DNA of 64,000 bases from the NCBI GenBank assembly GCA_023376005.1, contig CM042142.1, positions 45,132,501 to 45,196,500 of the forward strand, read 5' to 3'. This document shows, piece by piece, positions 32,100 through 42,154 of this stretch. The stretch is from Doryteuthis pealeii. Lineage: Eukaryota; Mollusca; Cephalopoda; Myopsida; Loliginidae. A program made the position numbers and the translations under genes. The notes under the pieces are model-generated. The model had not been told where the DNA came from. It saw nothing but the letters and a program-made list of their open reading frames with translations, and searched no databases. Each line of letters begins with the position of its first letter. The first letter of the stretch is position 1.

Positions 32100-32504
32100 A
32101 GCATCTGGTAACTGTCAGTTTCTTTTTTTCTTTCTTTCCCTCTTATCATCTTTTCATTATGTTTGATTGAAACAGATTAGCGTTATTTCTTCCACACACT
32201 CACCCTCTTTCTCTATCTTTCCCCTACTCTCTTTCTTTCTTCTTTTCTTCTTTCTTTCTTTCTTTCTTATTATATTTTTTCTGTGTAGCATGTCTTTTCT
32301 TCCCCTTCTTATTTTTATAATAAAAGACAGAATGGTCCATTATTTAGCTGAGGTGACGACAATCATAAAATATAACAATTTGGTTGATAAACAACACCAG
32401 ATAATCAGTATTTACATTTTTGCATTTCATTTTGGATTATTCGGACGGTCTCATTTTTAACCAGAGGGTGTGGCAAGATGATAACAGTTGGAAGATTAAG
32501 GAAC
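32100..32504 (+). repeat. Dispersed repeat family I, copy 2
   Basis: Aligns with 25880-26207 (see that entry). The 97-codon frame here shares MVHYLAEVTT and DKQHQII with copy 1. Confidence 0.65.
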
Positions 32505-32531
32505 AATTAATGTATTAATATATATATATTT

Positions 32532-32812
32532 ACCAACCCCTCCGCACGAGCAGGATATGACACAAGGTCAATTTCTTAAGTGGAGTTCAACAGGTTTGAA
32601 TTCAGAGTTTTCCTTCTCCTAGACCAGTTGCCTAATCACGGTTAAAGAGTCCAGTCTGCCCTACTATTTATCCATAGCTGGAGGGAGAGTTGGATTCACA
32701 CCTTTCCCAACGGTATTAGCGCTATGTGAAATACAAACAGCTTCGCCCAGGAATTGAACTCGGGTCGACGAGTCCCTTTCCTATGACTCTAACCATTAGA
32801 CCACACGCCTCC
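32532..32812 (-). mobile_element. SINE family 1, full length, with target duplication
   Basis: Complete minus copy from CCAACCCCTCCGCACGAGCA to ACCATTAGACCACACGCCTCC. Flanks 32505-32528 and 32815-32838 match at 23 of 24 bases (both start AATTAATGTAT), a clear retroposition footprint. The SINE 3' end lies next to the AT-rich repeat of the duplicated site. Confidence 0.95.
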
Positions 32813-32959
32813 ATAATTAATGTATCAATATATATATAGATTTATTTGAATGTCATCATTCAAGAACTATGATAATGACTTCAACTGAAACAGAATTTAG
32901 AAAAAAAAATACTCGTTGTTGGCATCCTTCCATCTATTAAAGATGATGGTGTAGTGTCC
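32813..32959. other. Target duplication and short AT-rich spacer
   Basis: Right-hand SINE duplication at 32815-32838. The rest, including GTTGTTGGCATCCTTCCATC, may be the 3' UTR of the LINE that follows on the minus strand. Confidence 0.5.
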
Positions 32960-33375
32960 ATTTTTAAAAATCTGCAACTACATGAGTGACTGAACAGACC
33001 GATTCTTGAATGGCAATCTCTGGTGCAGTGACTGCAAAACAAACAGTGATGCTTGCTGGAGTTGCTGTTGTCTCTCCTTCCTTTTGGCTCTCTTTTCCGT
33101 AGTGGCTACTTTCCTCTCTTTTTCACTCCTATTCGTTCCTTGTTTGACAAGAGTCACCAGGTCACACAGTCTTTTGCACAAGCCTCCCATGTGTTGGTGT
33201 TAATGCGGCACGTCTTTATTTTTCTCTTGCAGACGTCTTTAAAGTGCAGGCATGGTCTCCCTACTCGTTAGGTGCCCTCTGCTAATTCGCCATACAGTCG
33301 GTCTTTGGGGATGCGGCCTTTGTCCATCCTCCTGACATGACCAATTGGGTAAAAAGGTTGAAAGCTTCTGAGTAT
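32960..33375 (-). pseudogene. LINE reverse-transcriptase C-terminus with zinc finger
   Basis: The minus strand reads IGHVRRMDKGRIPKDRLYGE, a stop in place of an Arg codon, RVGRPCLHFKDVCKRKIKTC, NTNTWEACAKD, a frameshift, then KRAKRKERQQQLQQ and, in another frame, CSHCTRDCHSRIGLFSH. This GHVxRMxxxRIPKxxLYGEL...RPxLRYKDVCKRD...C2H2-like ending is the usual C-terminus of a widespread invertebrate non-LTR retrotransposon. At least two frameshifts and one stop show it is dead. The reverse-transcriptase core lies outside and was not found. Confidence 0.75.
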
Positions 33376-33640
33376 TGGTACATCTTTCCTTCACCAAATC
33401 AGCAACAGAATGTTTAGTTAATGATTGTATTATAGAAATGCATTGAAAATTAGGAAAAAATGGATTGCTAAAATAAAATATAATAAAGGTAAAAATTAAT
33501 GATACATTTGAAAAATAATAAAATTATTAAAAAATAAAACAAATTAATAAAGGATAAAACATAATAAAAAGCAAATAAAAGACAAATAAAAGAAAAAATA
33601 CAAACAAGAATGTTTTTAAAAAATAAACAAATTAAAAATA
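33376..33640. other. AT-rich, A-run-rich spacer
   Basis: Many AATAAAA runs between 33480 and 33640. No feature recognised. Confidence 0.5.
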
Positions 33641-33755
33641 AGTTGAGTAACATGATATTACAGGTTGACCCAGAAAAAACAGAACCCAAATTATTTATTT
33701 ATTTTCCCATTAAACTAACACTAAACCCCAACCCTACCCCTAACCTTAACCATAG
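33641..33755. mobile_element. Telomere-like-core transposon, left half only (family T-B)
   Basis: AGTTGAGTAACATGATATTA, GACCCAGAAAAAACAGAACC, then CCCCAACCCTACCCCTAACC. The right half is missing. Confidence 0.75.
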
Positions 33756-33837
33756 TAGTTCTGGGACCCTAGGTTTTATACCAATTGGGTATTCATTAGA
33801 CAGATTTAAAAAAAATATATATATGCATATATATATA

Positions 33838-33913
<76 letters not shown>

Positions 33914-34028
33914 TCATCCAAAGCACATGTTTAGACATTTACATCTCATCAGTGCAGCTAGACTTTTTTAACAGCTACCTTTAGCCGGGAATGAAACCCA
34001 ACAGAATTTTCAGTCATCCATAGACATG

Positions 34029-34077
<49 letters not shown>

Positions 34078-34081
34078 ATAC
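33756..34081. repeat. TA tracts around a short complex segment
   Basis: (TA)n at 33814-33911 and 34031-34071. Between them is CATCTCATCAGTGCAGCTAG-containing sequence. Its complement has CTGATGAGATG but lacks the GAA half of a hammerhead. Confidence 0.75.
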
Positions 34082-35436
34082 AATCACCTAATTACATATT
34101 TTACCTTTGTATAAAAGTTCTGTTAAAATTTTCACTCTGATTTAGGTCATGTTTGGAAGGGGAAATTAAATTTGCCCTAATATTCATTTTTTTTTTCTTA
34201 AATGATTCCTTTCAACCTAATCCACACAAATAACAAGAGAACAATTAGAACTTTATCCACAAATAATTTTCCAACAAGACCACAAAAACAAAAATACAAA
34301 ATCAATACGAAGCTCAAAATTTGATACCTAAATTATAAAAGGTTACTTACCAACCAATCAATCAATCATCTTTCCTGTCTGTCTGCGTGTATGTAGGTGT
34401 GTAGGTGTGTGTGGAATGTCTCAAATAGTCCTTGCTTAAGGGAAAAGAGAGGAAGAGAGAGTGAGAGAGAGAGGGAAGGTTGGGGAGAGAAAAGGACAAT
34501 TCTTTTAACTAAAGGAAAACAAAAATAATTAAAAGTTTGTAAACAAAGAAAAAATTTTCTAATTAGCTGATTTTTTTTTTGTTGATTTTTTTGACAAAGT
34601 GATGAATAGAATTAAAAAAAAATCTAAAGACCAACACGGATAAAAAAAAAAAAAATTAAAAAAATAAAGTAAAAAAAAGTTTATTTTTCCCGAGTTGAAC
34701 TCTCCCCCCTCCCAATCTAAATTTAAGGTTTTTTTCTATTCGTTTTATTTTTTTTATTTGTTTTTTTGTTTCTTATGTTTATATGTTTAGTTTGATTTAT
34801 CTAAATTTGGCTTGATCTTTTGTTGGCAATTCTTCTCTTTGAACAACAGTTGCGACTTTGTAGCCAATATTTTGTCAAAAAGTTCAGGAAAAGAAGAGTC
34901 ACAAAAAAAAAAAAAAAAAAGAAACTAAAGAAAAAGAAACAAAAAAAAAGAAATTTAAATTTATTTGACTTCTTTACTTAATTTTCCCCCTGATCCTCAC
35001 TTCATTAAAAATCCTTTTTTTTTTCCTTTGATTTTCTAGGTAAAAACAAATAAAATGTTTAAAAATCACTACATTTCTCTCATAATGTTTGATACATTTG
35101 AATATATATTCAACAAATAGTCAGGGACAGTGATATTATTTTGGTAATTCTTTTTTCCTTTTGGTTTTCACAAAAAAAAAAAAAAAACAACACTATATCT
35201 GTCCCATAAAATTTGATACATTTGTTTATATATTTCATACACTAAATAAACAACTTTTGTGGGACAGGGGCAGTATTTTTTGCAACTCAGTTTTTTAAAT
35301 TACTTTTTGCTATTTTCAAGTTAAAATAATATAATTTGTTCTTTTGTTCAAAAGTATTACATATTTCTTAGAGACACTATTGATTAAAAGATGAGAAAAG
35401 TATAAATTATCTGAATTAATCATCAAAATTGAGTAA
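34082..35436. other. Unclassified, rich in A and T homopolymers
   Basis: Poly-A and poly-T runs of 10 to 18 bases near 34190, 34570, 34650, 34903-34920, 35018 and 35170. GA-rich at 34440-34490. Two loosely similar segments (TTTGATACATTTG near 35088 and 35214). No coding signal. Confidence 0.5.
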
Positions 35437-35444
35437 GAATAGTT

Positions 35445-35878
35445 GGCTGAACTTGCACAAAGGTGTCAAAATTAGGGTGACCCAGAAAAAACAGAACCCA
35501 CAAATTTTGTAATAAAACTGTTAATTTTAACGATGGGGGTCTAGGGTTAAGGTTTAAGGTTAGGGTTAGGATTAAGGTTAGTATTACGGTTATGGTTGGG
35601 GTTTAGGGTTAATTTAATTAAATAAATAATTTGGGTTCTGTTTTTTCTGGGTCACCCTGTATACCGGTGACCCAGAAAAAACAGAACCCACAAATTTTGT
35701 AATAAAACTGTCAATTTTAACTAGGGGGTTTAGGGTTAGGGTTAGGGGTTAGTGTTAGGGGTTAGGGTTAAGGTTAGGGTTGGGCTTTAAGGTTAGTTTA
35801 ATGGGAAAATAAATAAATAATTTGGGTTCTGTTTTTTCTGGGTCACCCTAATTTTGTCACCTTTGTGCAAGTTCAGCC
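35445..35878. mobile_element. Telomere-like-core transposon (family T-A), perfect 8-bp TSD
   Basis: Ends GGCTGAACTTGCACAAAGG and its complement. The 8 bases GAATAGTT occur immediately on both sides (35437-35444 and 35879-35886). Two tandem sub-units are bounded by GGTGACCCAGAAAAAACAG, each with TTAGGG-like repeats. Same architecture as 7576-8055. Confidence 0.9.
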
Positions 35879-35937
35879 GAATAGTTTAGGATATCTGTTG
35901 GATCAGGATGTCAACCTTTGACATATTTGATGTCAAG

Positions 35938-36070
35938 GATGTTTAATTCTTTCTTGTTGGGTATTCAGTTTTTTTTTTCACATTTTTAAATAAAACTGAA
36001 CCTTGGAGTTATGACGATAAATGGGAACTCCACACTCACCAGAGCTTCAGAATTGGAACTTCACTGCAAG
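35938..36070 (-). mobile_element. LINE 3' UTR fragment (family C), minus strand
   Basis: GTTTAATTCTTTCTTGTTGG, then GGGAACTCCACACTCACCAG and CTTCAGAATTGGAACTTCAC. The terminal (GGTT)n part is missing. Confidence 0.65.
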
Positions 36071-36149
36071 CATTAAAAACCTTTGAAAAAATATTTTCTT
36101 TAGTTTCTTTTCCAACTCCTTCCACACAGAAATCACATTACAATGAATG

Positions 36150-37140
36150 AAAGAAAACAGCCCTTCTCTGAGATAGAAGAGAAGATGTAATGCTCTCCAG
36201 ATTGTGTATTGGGCAGGCCCCGACACTAACTTTTTTCATGGCTGTCCTGAACAAAAAATATCAACCGTCCCGAATGGGGTTTGAACCATCCCAAATGGGG
36301 TTTGGACCGTCCTGAAATCAAAATATTTTTTGTTTAATTCATTAGCATCATCTATACTTGTCAGTCATCAGTAGCATAATAACATGTAATAAAACATTAA
36401 GAAAAGCTGAAGCAGTGATAATTCTGGATATTTGGACAAAAAATGCATTTCCTAGTGTTTTTTGAGCTAAAAAAAATACTTTTTTACTAAGTTATCCTGA
36501 GTAGGGTTAGTAGTACATAATTTGGTCCTTTTAAACTATCTCCTACCACCATTATTTATTATATGGCTTTGAGAATAGACCTGTGGTGCCATAGCTCATT
36601 TTGAGGTCAGCATTTGGGCAATCACTGAACAGCCAATATTGGAATGTAGTACTAACTTTTAGGAAAAATTTTTACCGTCCCCGGCAAACTGTCCCAGATG
36701 AGGTATTTATTGATCGTCCCGGATGTAATTTTTATCATCCCTGAGATGACAGGACGACGGGACGGCGTTAATGTCGAGCCCTGGTATTGGGCACACCCAT
36801 ATTACCTATTCTTACCTGTTAAAAAAGGGTATCCCTCAGTGTGCCCAACATGCAAAGTACAACTTACAACCAAACATATACTTCTAAATTGTAACAGCCT
36901 TAAACATACCTGCACTAATTACTATCAAGCAAGAAACCCACGGGACATCTTTAAGAATACAAACCCTGAAAACATTTTAAATTTTATAAAAAATAGCAAC
37001 CTTTTCAACAAGATATAATAAAACATCAGTGAATATCTCCATAGAACCACTGCTTTAAAGACTGAAATCCAAAATAACCTTTTTGGCATTAAATGACCCA
37101 CAGAGGTTGATATGCCATTAAACAAAACTCAAACAAACAA
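36150..37140 (+). pseudogene. I/Jockey-type LINE C-terminus and 3' tail, split by a hAT-like insertion
   Basis: Before the insertion: REDVMLSRLCIG. After it: HTHITYSYLLKKG, then a zinc knuckle CPTCKVQLTTKHILLNC (C-x2-C-x7-H-x4-C), and a C-terminal ENILNFIKNSNLFNKI with stop at 37018. The order GHTxxTHxYLL, zinc knuckle, short acidic tail is typical of I/Jockey-like retrotransposon ends, often after an RNase H domain (not visible here). The 3' UTR ends GGCATTAAATGACCC, then AGGTTGATATGCC and an A/C-rich tail (37085-37137), which ties family C tails to this LINE. The reading frame continues across the insertion if the element and one target copy are ignored. Confidence 0.8.
36214..36783. mobile_element. 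hAT-like non-autonomous transposon, perfect 8-bp TSD
   Basis: Termini CAGGCCCCGACACTAAC and complement of CAGGGCTCGACATTAAC (14 of 17 match). GTATTGGG is duplicated on both sides (36206-36213 and 36784-36791). CAGGG-type ends with an 8-bp duplication are diagnostic of hAT. Sub-terminal CCGTCCCGAATGGGGTTT-like motifs repeat (36271, 36296), as is common near hAT ends. The element is 570 bases with no transposase. Confidence 0.85.
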
Positions 37141-37900
37141 AGATAGATGTGCACTTATCTCATCATTGACAGCAAATCTTTAACAGTTATTTCATTCTGG
37201 ATCCATTTTGAGGTCAACATTTGTTAACTTTGCCTACTAAATCTTCTTGGTATTTTTTTACCTGTAAGATGGGATATTTCAAAGTCTACTATTTATTAAT
37301 CTCAGGACTCAAATAAAGTCCTATCATTATTGTAATCTGAGTCCTTCTGTTCAATTATGCAGTTTAGCATCATGCCCAAGACACATAAGTTTCTGGTAAC
37401 ATGCCTCACTTACCTGGCAGACCTGAATGATCTTTTGAGTCAATAGTTCCTTGTCTTGCCACTGAGGCACCACTGGTTGACAATCAGTGAGGTATCAGTC
37501 CCAGTTTTGTAAATCTCTTTAATGCGGATTGAGAATTGAACACTGGAACTGTTAGGCTACACTCTGCGGAAAAGTACATTTGAAATACCAAAAGTAACAC
37601 TGTGACTTACAAACTTGACTGAAGACAAAAAAAAAAAAATCTCAAGAATCATTTGTTTTTGATTTTCAGGTGATAATAAGATCATTTTATTTCGGAAAAG
37701 ATCTCTTGCCTGGAGCCATCATATTCTGGGGTTGTGGATGGGGAGGGGAGGTGAAAAAAAGAAAAGGTAAGACAATTGGAAGAATTAAGGTAACAGAGAA
37801 CTGATTGGTCCCTCACAGACATAATTCCTTAACTTTTTTTTTTCCACCCATAGAGTCGCAATTGTTCCAAGAATAAATTGTTCTTACTTTCTTACTTACA
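37141..37900. other. Unclassified complex sequence
   Basis: No frame of note. Several short A and T runs. This non-repetitive stretch borders the candidate exon at 37902. Confidence 0.45.
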
Positions 37901-37901
37901 G

Positions 37902-37949
37902 CAGTCAACATTTTGGGGTATTGTCACTGCAATGGTCATTATCTACTAT
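37902..37949 (+). other. Candidate 48-nt exon (hydrophobic 16-residue segment)
   Basis: Preceded by TTCTTACTTTCTTACTTACAG and followed by GTAAGTAAG. In phase zero the 48 bases read QSTFWGIVTAMVIIYY, a membrane-like segment, with length divisible by three. The splice-like flanks are partly an inverted repeat (TTCTTACTTACA / TGTAAGTAAGAA), so this may be coincidence. No neighbouring exon was identified. Confidence 0.2.
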
Positions 37950-37955
37950 GTAAGT

Positions 37956-38434
37956 AAGAATTGTTATTGTTCTTTTGTATACTGCATTCATTCTTGTTGT
38001 TTGTCTTATTAATTTTGTTGTTGTTGTTGTTTTTTTTTTTGCTCCTGTTAGTATTGAAGTCATTGTCGTTATAGTCAATTTCCTTGCAATAAAGAATTGA
38101 TACCCTTACTGTCCCCTTCAGCTAATAATGGTAAAAATTCAAGAGTATTAAAAAAAGAAAGAAAACAGGAATCTTTATAATCCTATTTCAACAAGAATTG
38201 CTCCCCTTTCCCCCTTCTCCTTCTCCCCTCTTTTTTTTCTCATTTAGTTAATCCAAATAAAAAAACAAAAAAAAAACCCTGTTATCTTTTCCTCATTACA
38301 TCCTTATATTGGTGTCAGAGGTTTAAATGAAGAAAAAGATATAAGTTCTATTAAAGAGAAACTGTCAGAGAGTAAAAAAAAAAGGTATGAGAGGTGATTG
38401 ATACGTTCTTTAACTAAAGTACAAAAACATGGTT
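37956..38434. other. Unclassified
   Basis: (TTG)n at 38016-38030 and A/T runs. Nothing else recognised. Confidence 0.5.
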
Positions 38435-38502
38435 AAATGGTTGGTTGGTTGGTTGGTTGGTTGGTCGTTTTATAGCATATTAACCCTTTTTGGGTTATTT
38501 CA
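38435..38502 (-). mobile_element. LINE tail stub (family C), minus strand
   Basis: (GGTT)n, then CATATTAACCCTTTTTGGGT and TATTTCAGG, directly abutting the next SINE. Confidence 0.65.
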
Positions 38503-39226
38503 GGTCGGTTTATCTCAGTCGGTAGAGTGTTGGCTGGGAACCTCAAGGTTCCTGGTTTGATACCATGTTACAATCTTATGGGCCATCATGTAGGCTTTAA
38601 GCAAGAGCACTTGTCCAGTGGAATTGGATCCTTGGTAATCCTCTGGTAAAGAATCCTGATCTTTGGTAACCCTCTGGTAAAGAATCCTGAGTATTGTAAG
38701 TCCCTCCCCAATGATTTCAAATATAACTATGGCCAGTATCAGTGTTTAAGTAGTGTATCAGCCACACTATATGACTAGTGATTGGTGAAGGAATAAACCA
38801 CGTGACATCAGCTAGTCTATAAATTCAGATTGGGAATTGAAGTATACCTTATATACAAATAATTCCAACATACCAACCCTCGCCAACTCAACTATGGCCA
38901 GTATCAGTGTTTAAGTAGTGTATCAGCCACACTGTATGGCTAGTGATTGGTGAAGGAATAAACCACATGACATCAGCTAGTCTATAAATTCAGGTTGGGA
39001 ATTGGAGCATACCTTATATACAAATAATTCCAACATACCGACCCTCGCCAACTCAGCGTATGAGTAGCACAGGGATCTGTGCGGTAAAGTGAGGAGCTCA
39101 TGGTAGGTGTGGTGCTTTGCCTTAGATGCTGAAAAACATTGTTCTAGCACTAATAAAAAGGGGATAGACTCCTTTGCTGTCTGGCTGATACCAACTTTAG
39201 GCCACCTCGACGACTTTACTTGCTTT
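38503..39226 (+). mobile_element. Composite SINE: family 3 copy, internal duplication, family 2 body
   Basis: A tRNA-like head (TATCTCAGTCGGTAGAGTGT, then TTCCTGGTTTGATACC) is followed by the family 3 body (GGGCCATCATGTAGG, AGCAAGAGCACTTGTCCAG). A block of about 160 bases (TATGGCCAGTATCAG to CCAACATACC) occurs twice in tandem, 38732-38885 and 38892-39045. The second copy runs into a family 2 body (CTCAGCGTATGAGTAGCACA to CGACGACTTTACTTG). Confidence 0.7.
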
Positions 39227-39357
39227 ACTGAAATTGAAGCATCTATGAGTAGCAGTAGCTGGAAATCCTCCTCCACACATACAGGTGAGTGTGGGAAGTA
39301 GCCAGAATTTGGTATGCTCATCAAACCATGCATGCAAATGTGTTCACACATGCTGCT

Positions 39358-39418
<61 letters not shown>

Positions 39419-39427
39419 TTTAAGCAG
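39227..39427. other. Short complex segment, then TA tract
   Basis: 39227-39360 contains a strong splice-donor-like CAGGTGAGT (39282-39290) with no partner exon found. 39361-39415 is (TA)n. Confidence 0.45.
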
Positions 39428-39765
39428 CTCTATTGCCCTTATGATATCCTCCGACCAACTCTTTTTATCATATATGTGCTAGAAGGCGGTGGGTAAGGGG
39501 CTTAGTGTTCTGGTGGAGGATGTTAAGCTCTGACTAATGGTGGTGTTCCAGTTCTGGAGCTTTGGGGAATGTGGAGTACTCCTTCGTCACCATTACTCCC
39601 AAGTCCCCTATGACTTGGTGTGGTGGTACCTGTTAGGCTTCCATGTATGGGTTAATTGGATGAAAGTGAGTTTTAAAAAAATTGTGTTTAAATAAAAAAA
39701 ACTTGAGGACCTATTAAGAATGAATAAAACAAAATGCCTTTGTCATAAAATAAATCAACATGGGA
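39428..39765 (+). mobile_element. LINE 3' end (family C)
   Basis: TATCATATATGTGCTAGAAG, TCCAGTTCTGGAGCTTTGGG, GGTACCTGTTAGGCTTCCAT, then AATGAATAAAACAAAATGCC and AAATCAACATGGG. The zinc-knuckle coding part is absent. Confidence 0.7.
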
Positions 39766-40135
39766 GAGAAAGAGAGAGAAATAGAATAAAGAAAGAGATA
39801 TAGATATGAATAGAAAGAGAGATATAGAAAGATAGATATGAATAGAAAGAGAGATAGATATATAAATAGACAGAGAGAAAGAGAGAGAGATAGAGAGAGA
39901 TAGAGGTATGAATAGGAGAGATAGAGATAGAGATATGAATAGAAAGAGAGATAGGAATAGAAAGATATATATATAGAGAGAGAGGAATGAATAGAAAGAT
40001 ATATATATATAGAGAGAGAGGTATGAATAGAAAGATATAGATATATAGAGTGAGATAGGTATGAATAGAAAGATATATATATAGAGAGAGTGAAAGAGAG
40101 AGGTATGAATAGAAAGAGATATATCTAATTTATAT
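39766..40135. repeat. GA/GATA-rich minisatellite
   Basis: Irregular repeats around GAATAGAAAGAGAGATA and GAATAGAAAGATATATAT. Confidence 0.85.
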
Positions 40136-40165
40136 GTAAAATCAAATCATCTTTTAATTTTTTCG

Positions 40166-40396
40166 AAGATGGCTCTGGCAACAAGTAGGACTCGGAAAAA
40201 TTTACTGGAAATTTCATTCCAAGCTATTTCGGCACATACAATGGATGGCAGCTTTGGTCTAAGGTTGAATGCTCTATTTGAGGGTACTGGATCAGTGGTT
40301 GAGTGGATGGAGAAGGCAGAGTTCGTCTGCAAAATGTGCTACACAAAGCAACTGGAGTGTGTAATTACTCTTAGCCTGATGGGGGTATGTCTGTGC
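40166..40396 (+). pseudogene. Ty3/gypsy-like gag fragment
   Basis: The frame reads MALATSRTRKNLLEISFQ, then DGSFGLRLNALFEGTGSVVE, WMEKAEFVCKM and ECVITLSLMGV. The FxGTGxVxEWxEKxELVCKL...VxPLRLxGG pattern is the start of Gag in invertebrate Ty3/gypsy elements, in the capsid region that packages element RNA. The match decays after about 75 codons and the frame stops at 40420. No protease or reverse transcriptase follows. Assignment rests on pattern memory only. Confidence 0.45.
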
Positions 40397-40560
40397 TACA
40401 TGATTGATAGGATTCTATAAATTATGTATGGTATTGTAGAAATTACAAACAATGGTAATTCTAAATCATGGAAATAAAAAACCTATAAGTAATTGACAAG
40501 ATTTAACCTTTTACTAACTGGTTTCTTTTCCCCTATCCTTTATACTCCTACTATTATTTA
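40397..40560 (+). repeat. Segment duplicated at 41130-41260
   Basis: AAATTATGTATGGTATTGTA, AACAATGGTAATTCT, ACCTATAAGTAATTGACAAG and CTAACTGGTTTC recur near 41151-41252. The copies are separated by the Helitron-like element and a SINE stub. Confidence 0.7.
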
Positions 40561-40969
40561 TACTAGCAAAATAAAAAAACGCACTCCGGGCGATGTAAAA
40601 ATAAATTTTTGAAAGATATTGCTTGAGGAGGTTGAAATTAAAAATTAAATGTCTGAGAATTTAAACCATAGATCATGAAATCATCAAATTTATTAAAGGA
40701 TTAAAAAAAAAAAACAATTTGAAATCGAAACTAAGTTCTATTAACTTTGAATATCTATTAAAATAAAACAAACTATATATAAATATATGATAATGGGGAT
40801 GTATCTATTAGAACTTGTTTTAAAAAACAATGAGGACTGTCTAATGTTGCATGCTCAAATTTTGAGTGTATTTATTCTATGTTATGACAATTTTGGGTAA
40901 TGTGACGTAAGCAGTGACATAATTTTTGTTACAGACAAAAAACCGGAAGCGAATCTCCATTATTAATAG
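40561..40969 (-). mobile_element. Helitron-like element, family D, CTCCGGGC sub-family
   Basis: Minus reading: after A, TCTATTAATAATGGAGATTC, then GTTTTTTGTCTGTAAC and TTACGTCACATTACCC. It ends in a hairpin-like CATCGCCCGGAGTGCG, a T-rich spacer and CTAG before T. No coding sequence. Confidence 0.65.
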
Positions 40970-41130
40970 ATGAATTCATTATTGCCAAAACATGTAGAAG
41001 AACAATGGTAGTACTATTTAACCTATAGCTGAGGGATGAGGGGTTTTATACCTTTCCCAACGGTATTAGTCCCTAAGTGAAAGTGATAGCATGACTGGTG
41101 TTTAACTTACTTACTATCGTTACATAATTG
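40970..41130 (-). mobile_element. SINE family 1 stub and spacer
   Basis: 41021-41095 matches the minus-strand middle of SINE family 1 (CTATTTAACCTATAGCTGAG, ACCTTTCCCAACGGTATTAG). Both ends are missing. Confidence 0.6.
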
Positions 41131-41892
41131 ATAAGTTGCCTATAAATTATGTATGGTAGTGTAGAAATTAAAAACAATGGTAATTCTGAATCATGGAAAA
41201 AACCTATAAGTAATTAACAAGACTTAACATCTTGTCACTGGTTTCTGATTGGCCAGAACCAAGTGTGATAACAGAGAGATAGTTAAAAAGTCAGTTTTGT
41301 CTGGGTGACTGAACAGAACAGACACTAATGGTGTCTACCATTCATAGGCCATTTCTCCATGCATGCTGTTCTTACTTGGATTGAATAAAGACATCTAAAA
41401 GCAATATCAAGGCTTGTGTTCATTACCAAAAACAGCAATGCACAAAAAGATGGGAAGTATCAAGAAATCCCATGAAGAAAGATCAGAAGAACAGTGAGAA
41501 GCCAGTCCAGATGCTCAGGTAGCAGATAGTCAACAAGACTTAACATTTACTAACCTTGTCACTGGTCTCTGATTGGCCAGAACCAAGTGTGAGACCAGAA
41601 AGAGAGAAAGTTAGTCTTGACTGCGAGACTGAATGTAACAGATGTAAATGATATCTGCTGTGAGTAGGCCATTTCTCAATGAATGTTGTTCTTAATTGAA
41701 TGGAATAAAGACATCTAAAAGCAATATCAAGTCTTATGTTCATTATAACAGCTACAAATACGAAGATGAGAAATGCCAAGAAATCCCAAGAAATATCAGA
41801 AGAACAGTGAGAAGCCAGTCCAGATGCCCATACAGCAGATAGATGACCTGCAATCAACCAGCTTAGAAGATATTATGAGAGTAAGAAAGAAA
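41131..41892 (+). repeat. Two tandem ~315-bp LTR-like units
   Basis: 41212-41530 and 41531-41850 share CACTGGT(T/C)TCTGATTGGCCAG, GGCCATTTCTC, GAATAAAGACATCTAAAAGC, then AAATCCCA and GAACAGTGAGAAGCCAGTCC. A CCAAT box, AATAAA signal and leader after GTTCATTA are LTR-like. A frame following the second unit starts MPRNPKKYQKNSEKP. The nearby gag scrap supports a Ty3/gypsy origin, but paired LTRs with target duplication were not shown. Confidence 0.5.
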
Positions 41893-41927
41893 AAAAAGGG
41901 CTATACAACATCCATACATTTCAAAGG

Positions 41928-41971
<44 letters not shown>

Positions 41972-42089
41972 ATCTATCTATCTATCTATCTATCTCAGTC
42001 AGCTAATATATTGATAGATAGATATTAGCTGACTGAGATAGATAGATAGATAGATAGATAGATAGTTATGAACATTCTATAGATAGAGA

Positions 42090-42154
<65 letters not shown>

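Noticed and set aside
33930..33960. CTGATGAGATG on the minus strand as a hammerhead
   Set aside because: No GAAA half and no stem II pairing follow.
39227..39300. Exon ending at CAGGTGAGT
   Set aside because: A strong donor-like sequence, but no convincing acceptor upstream and the preceding DNA is SINE.
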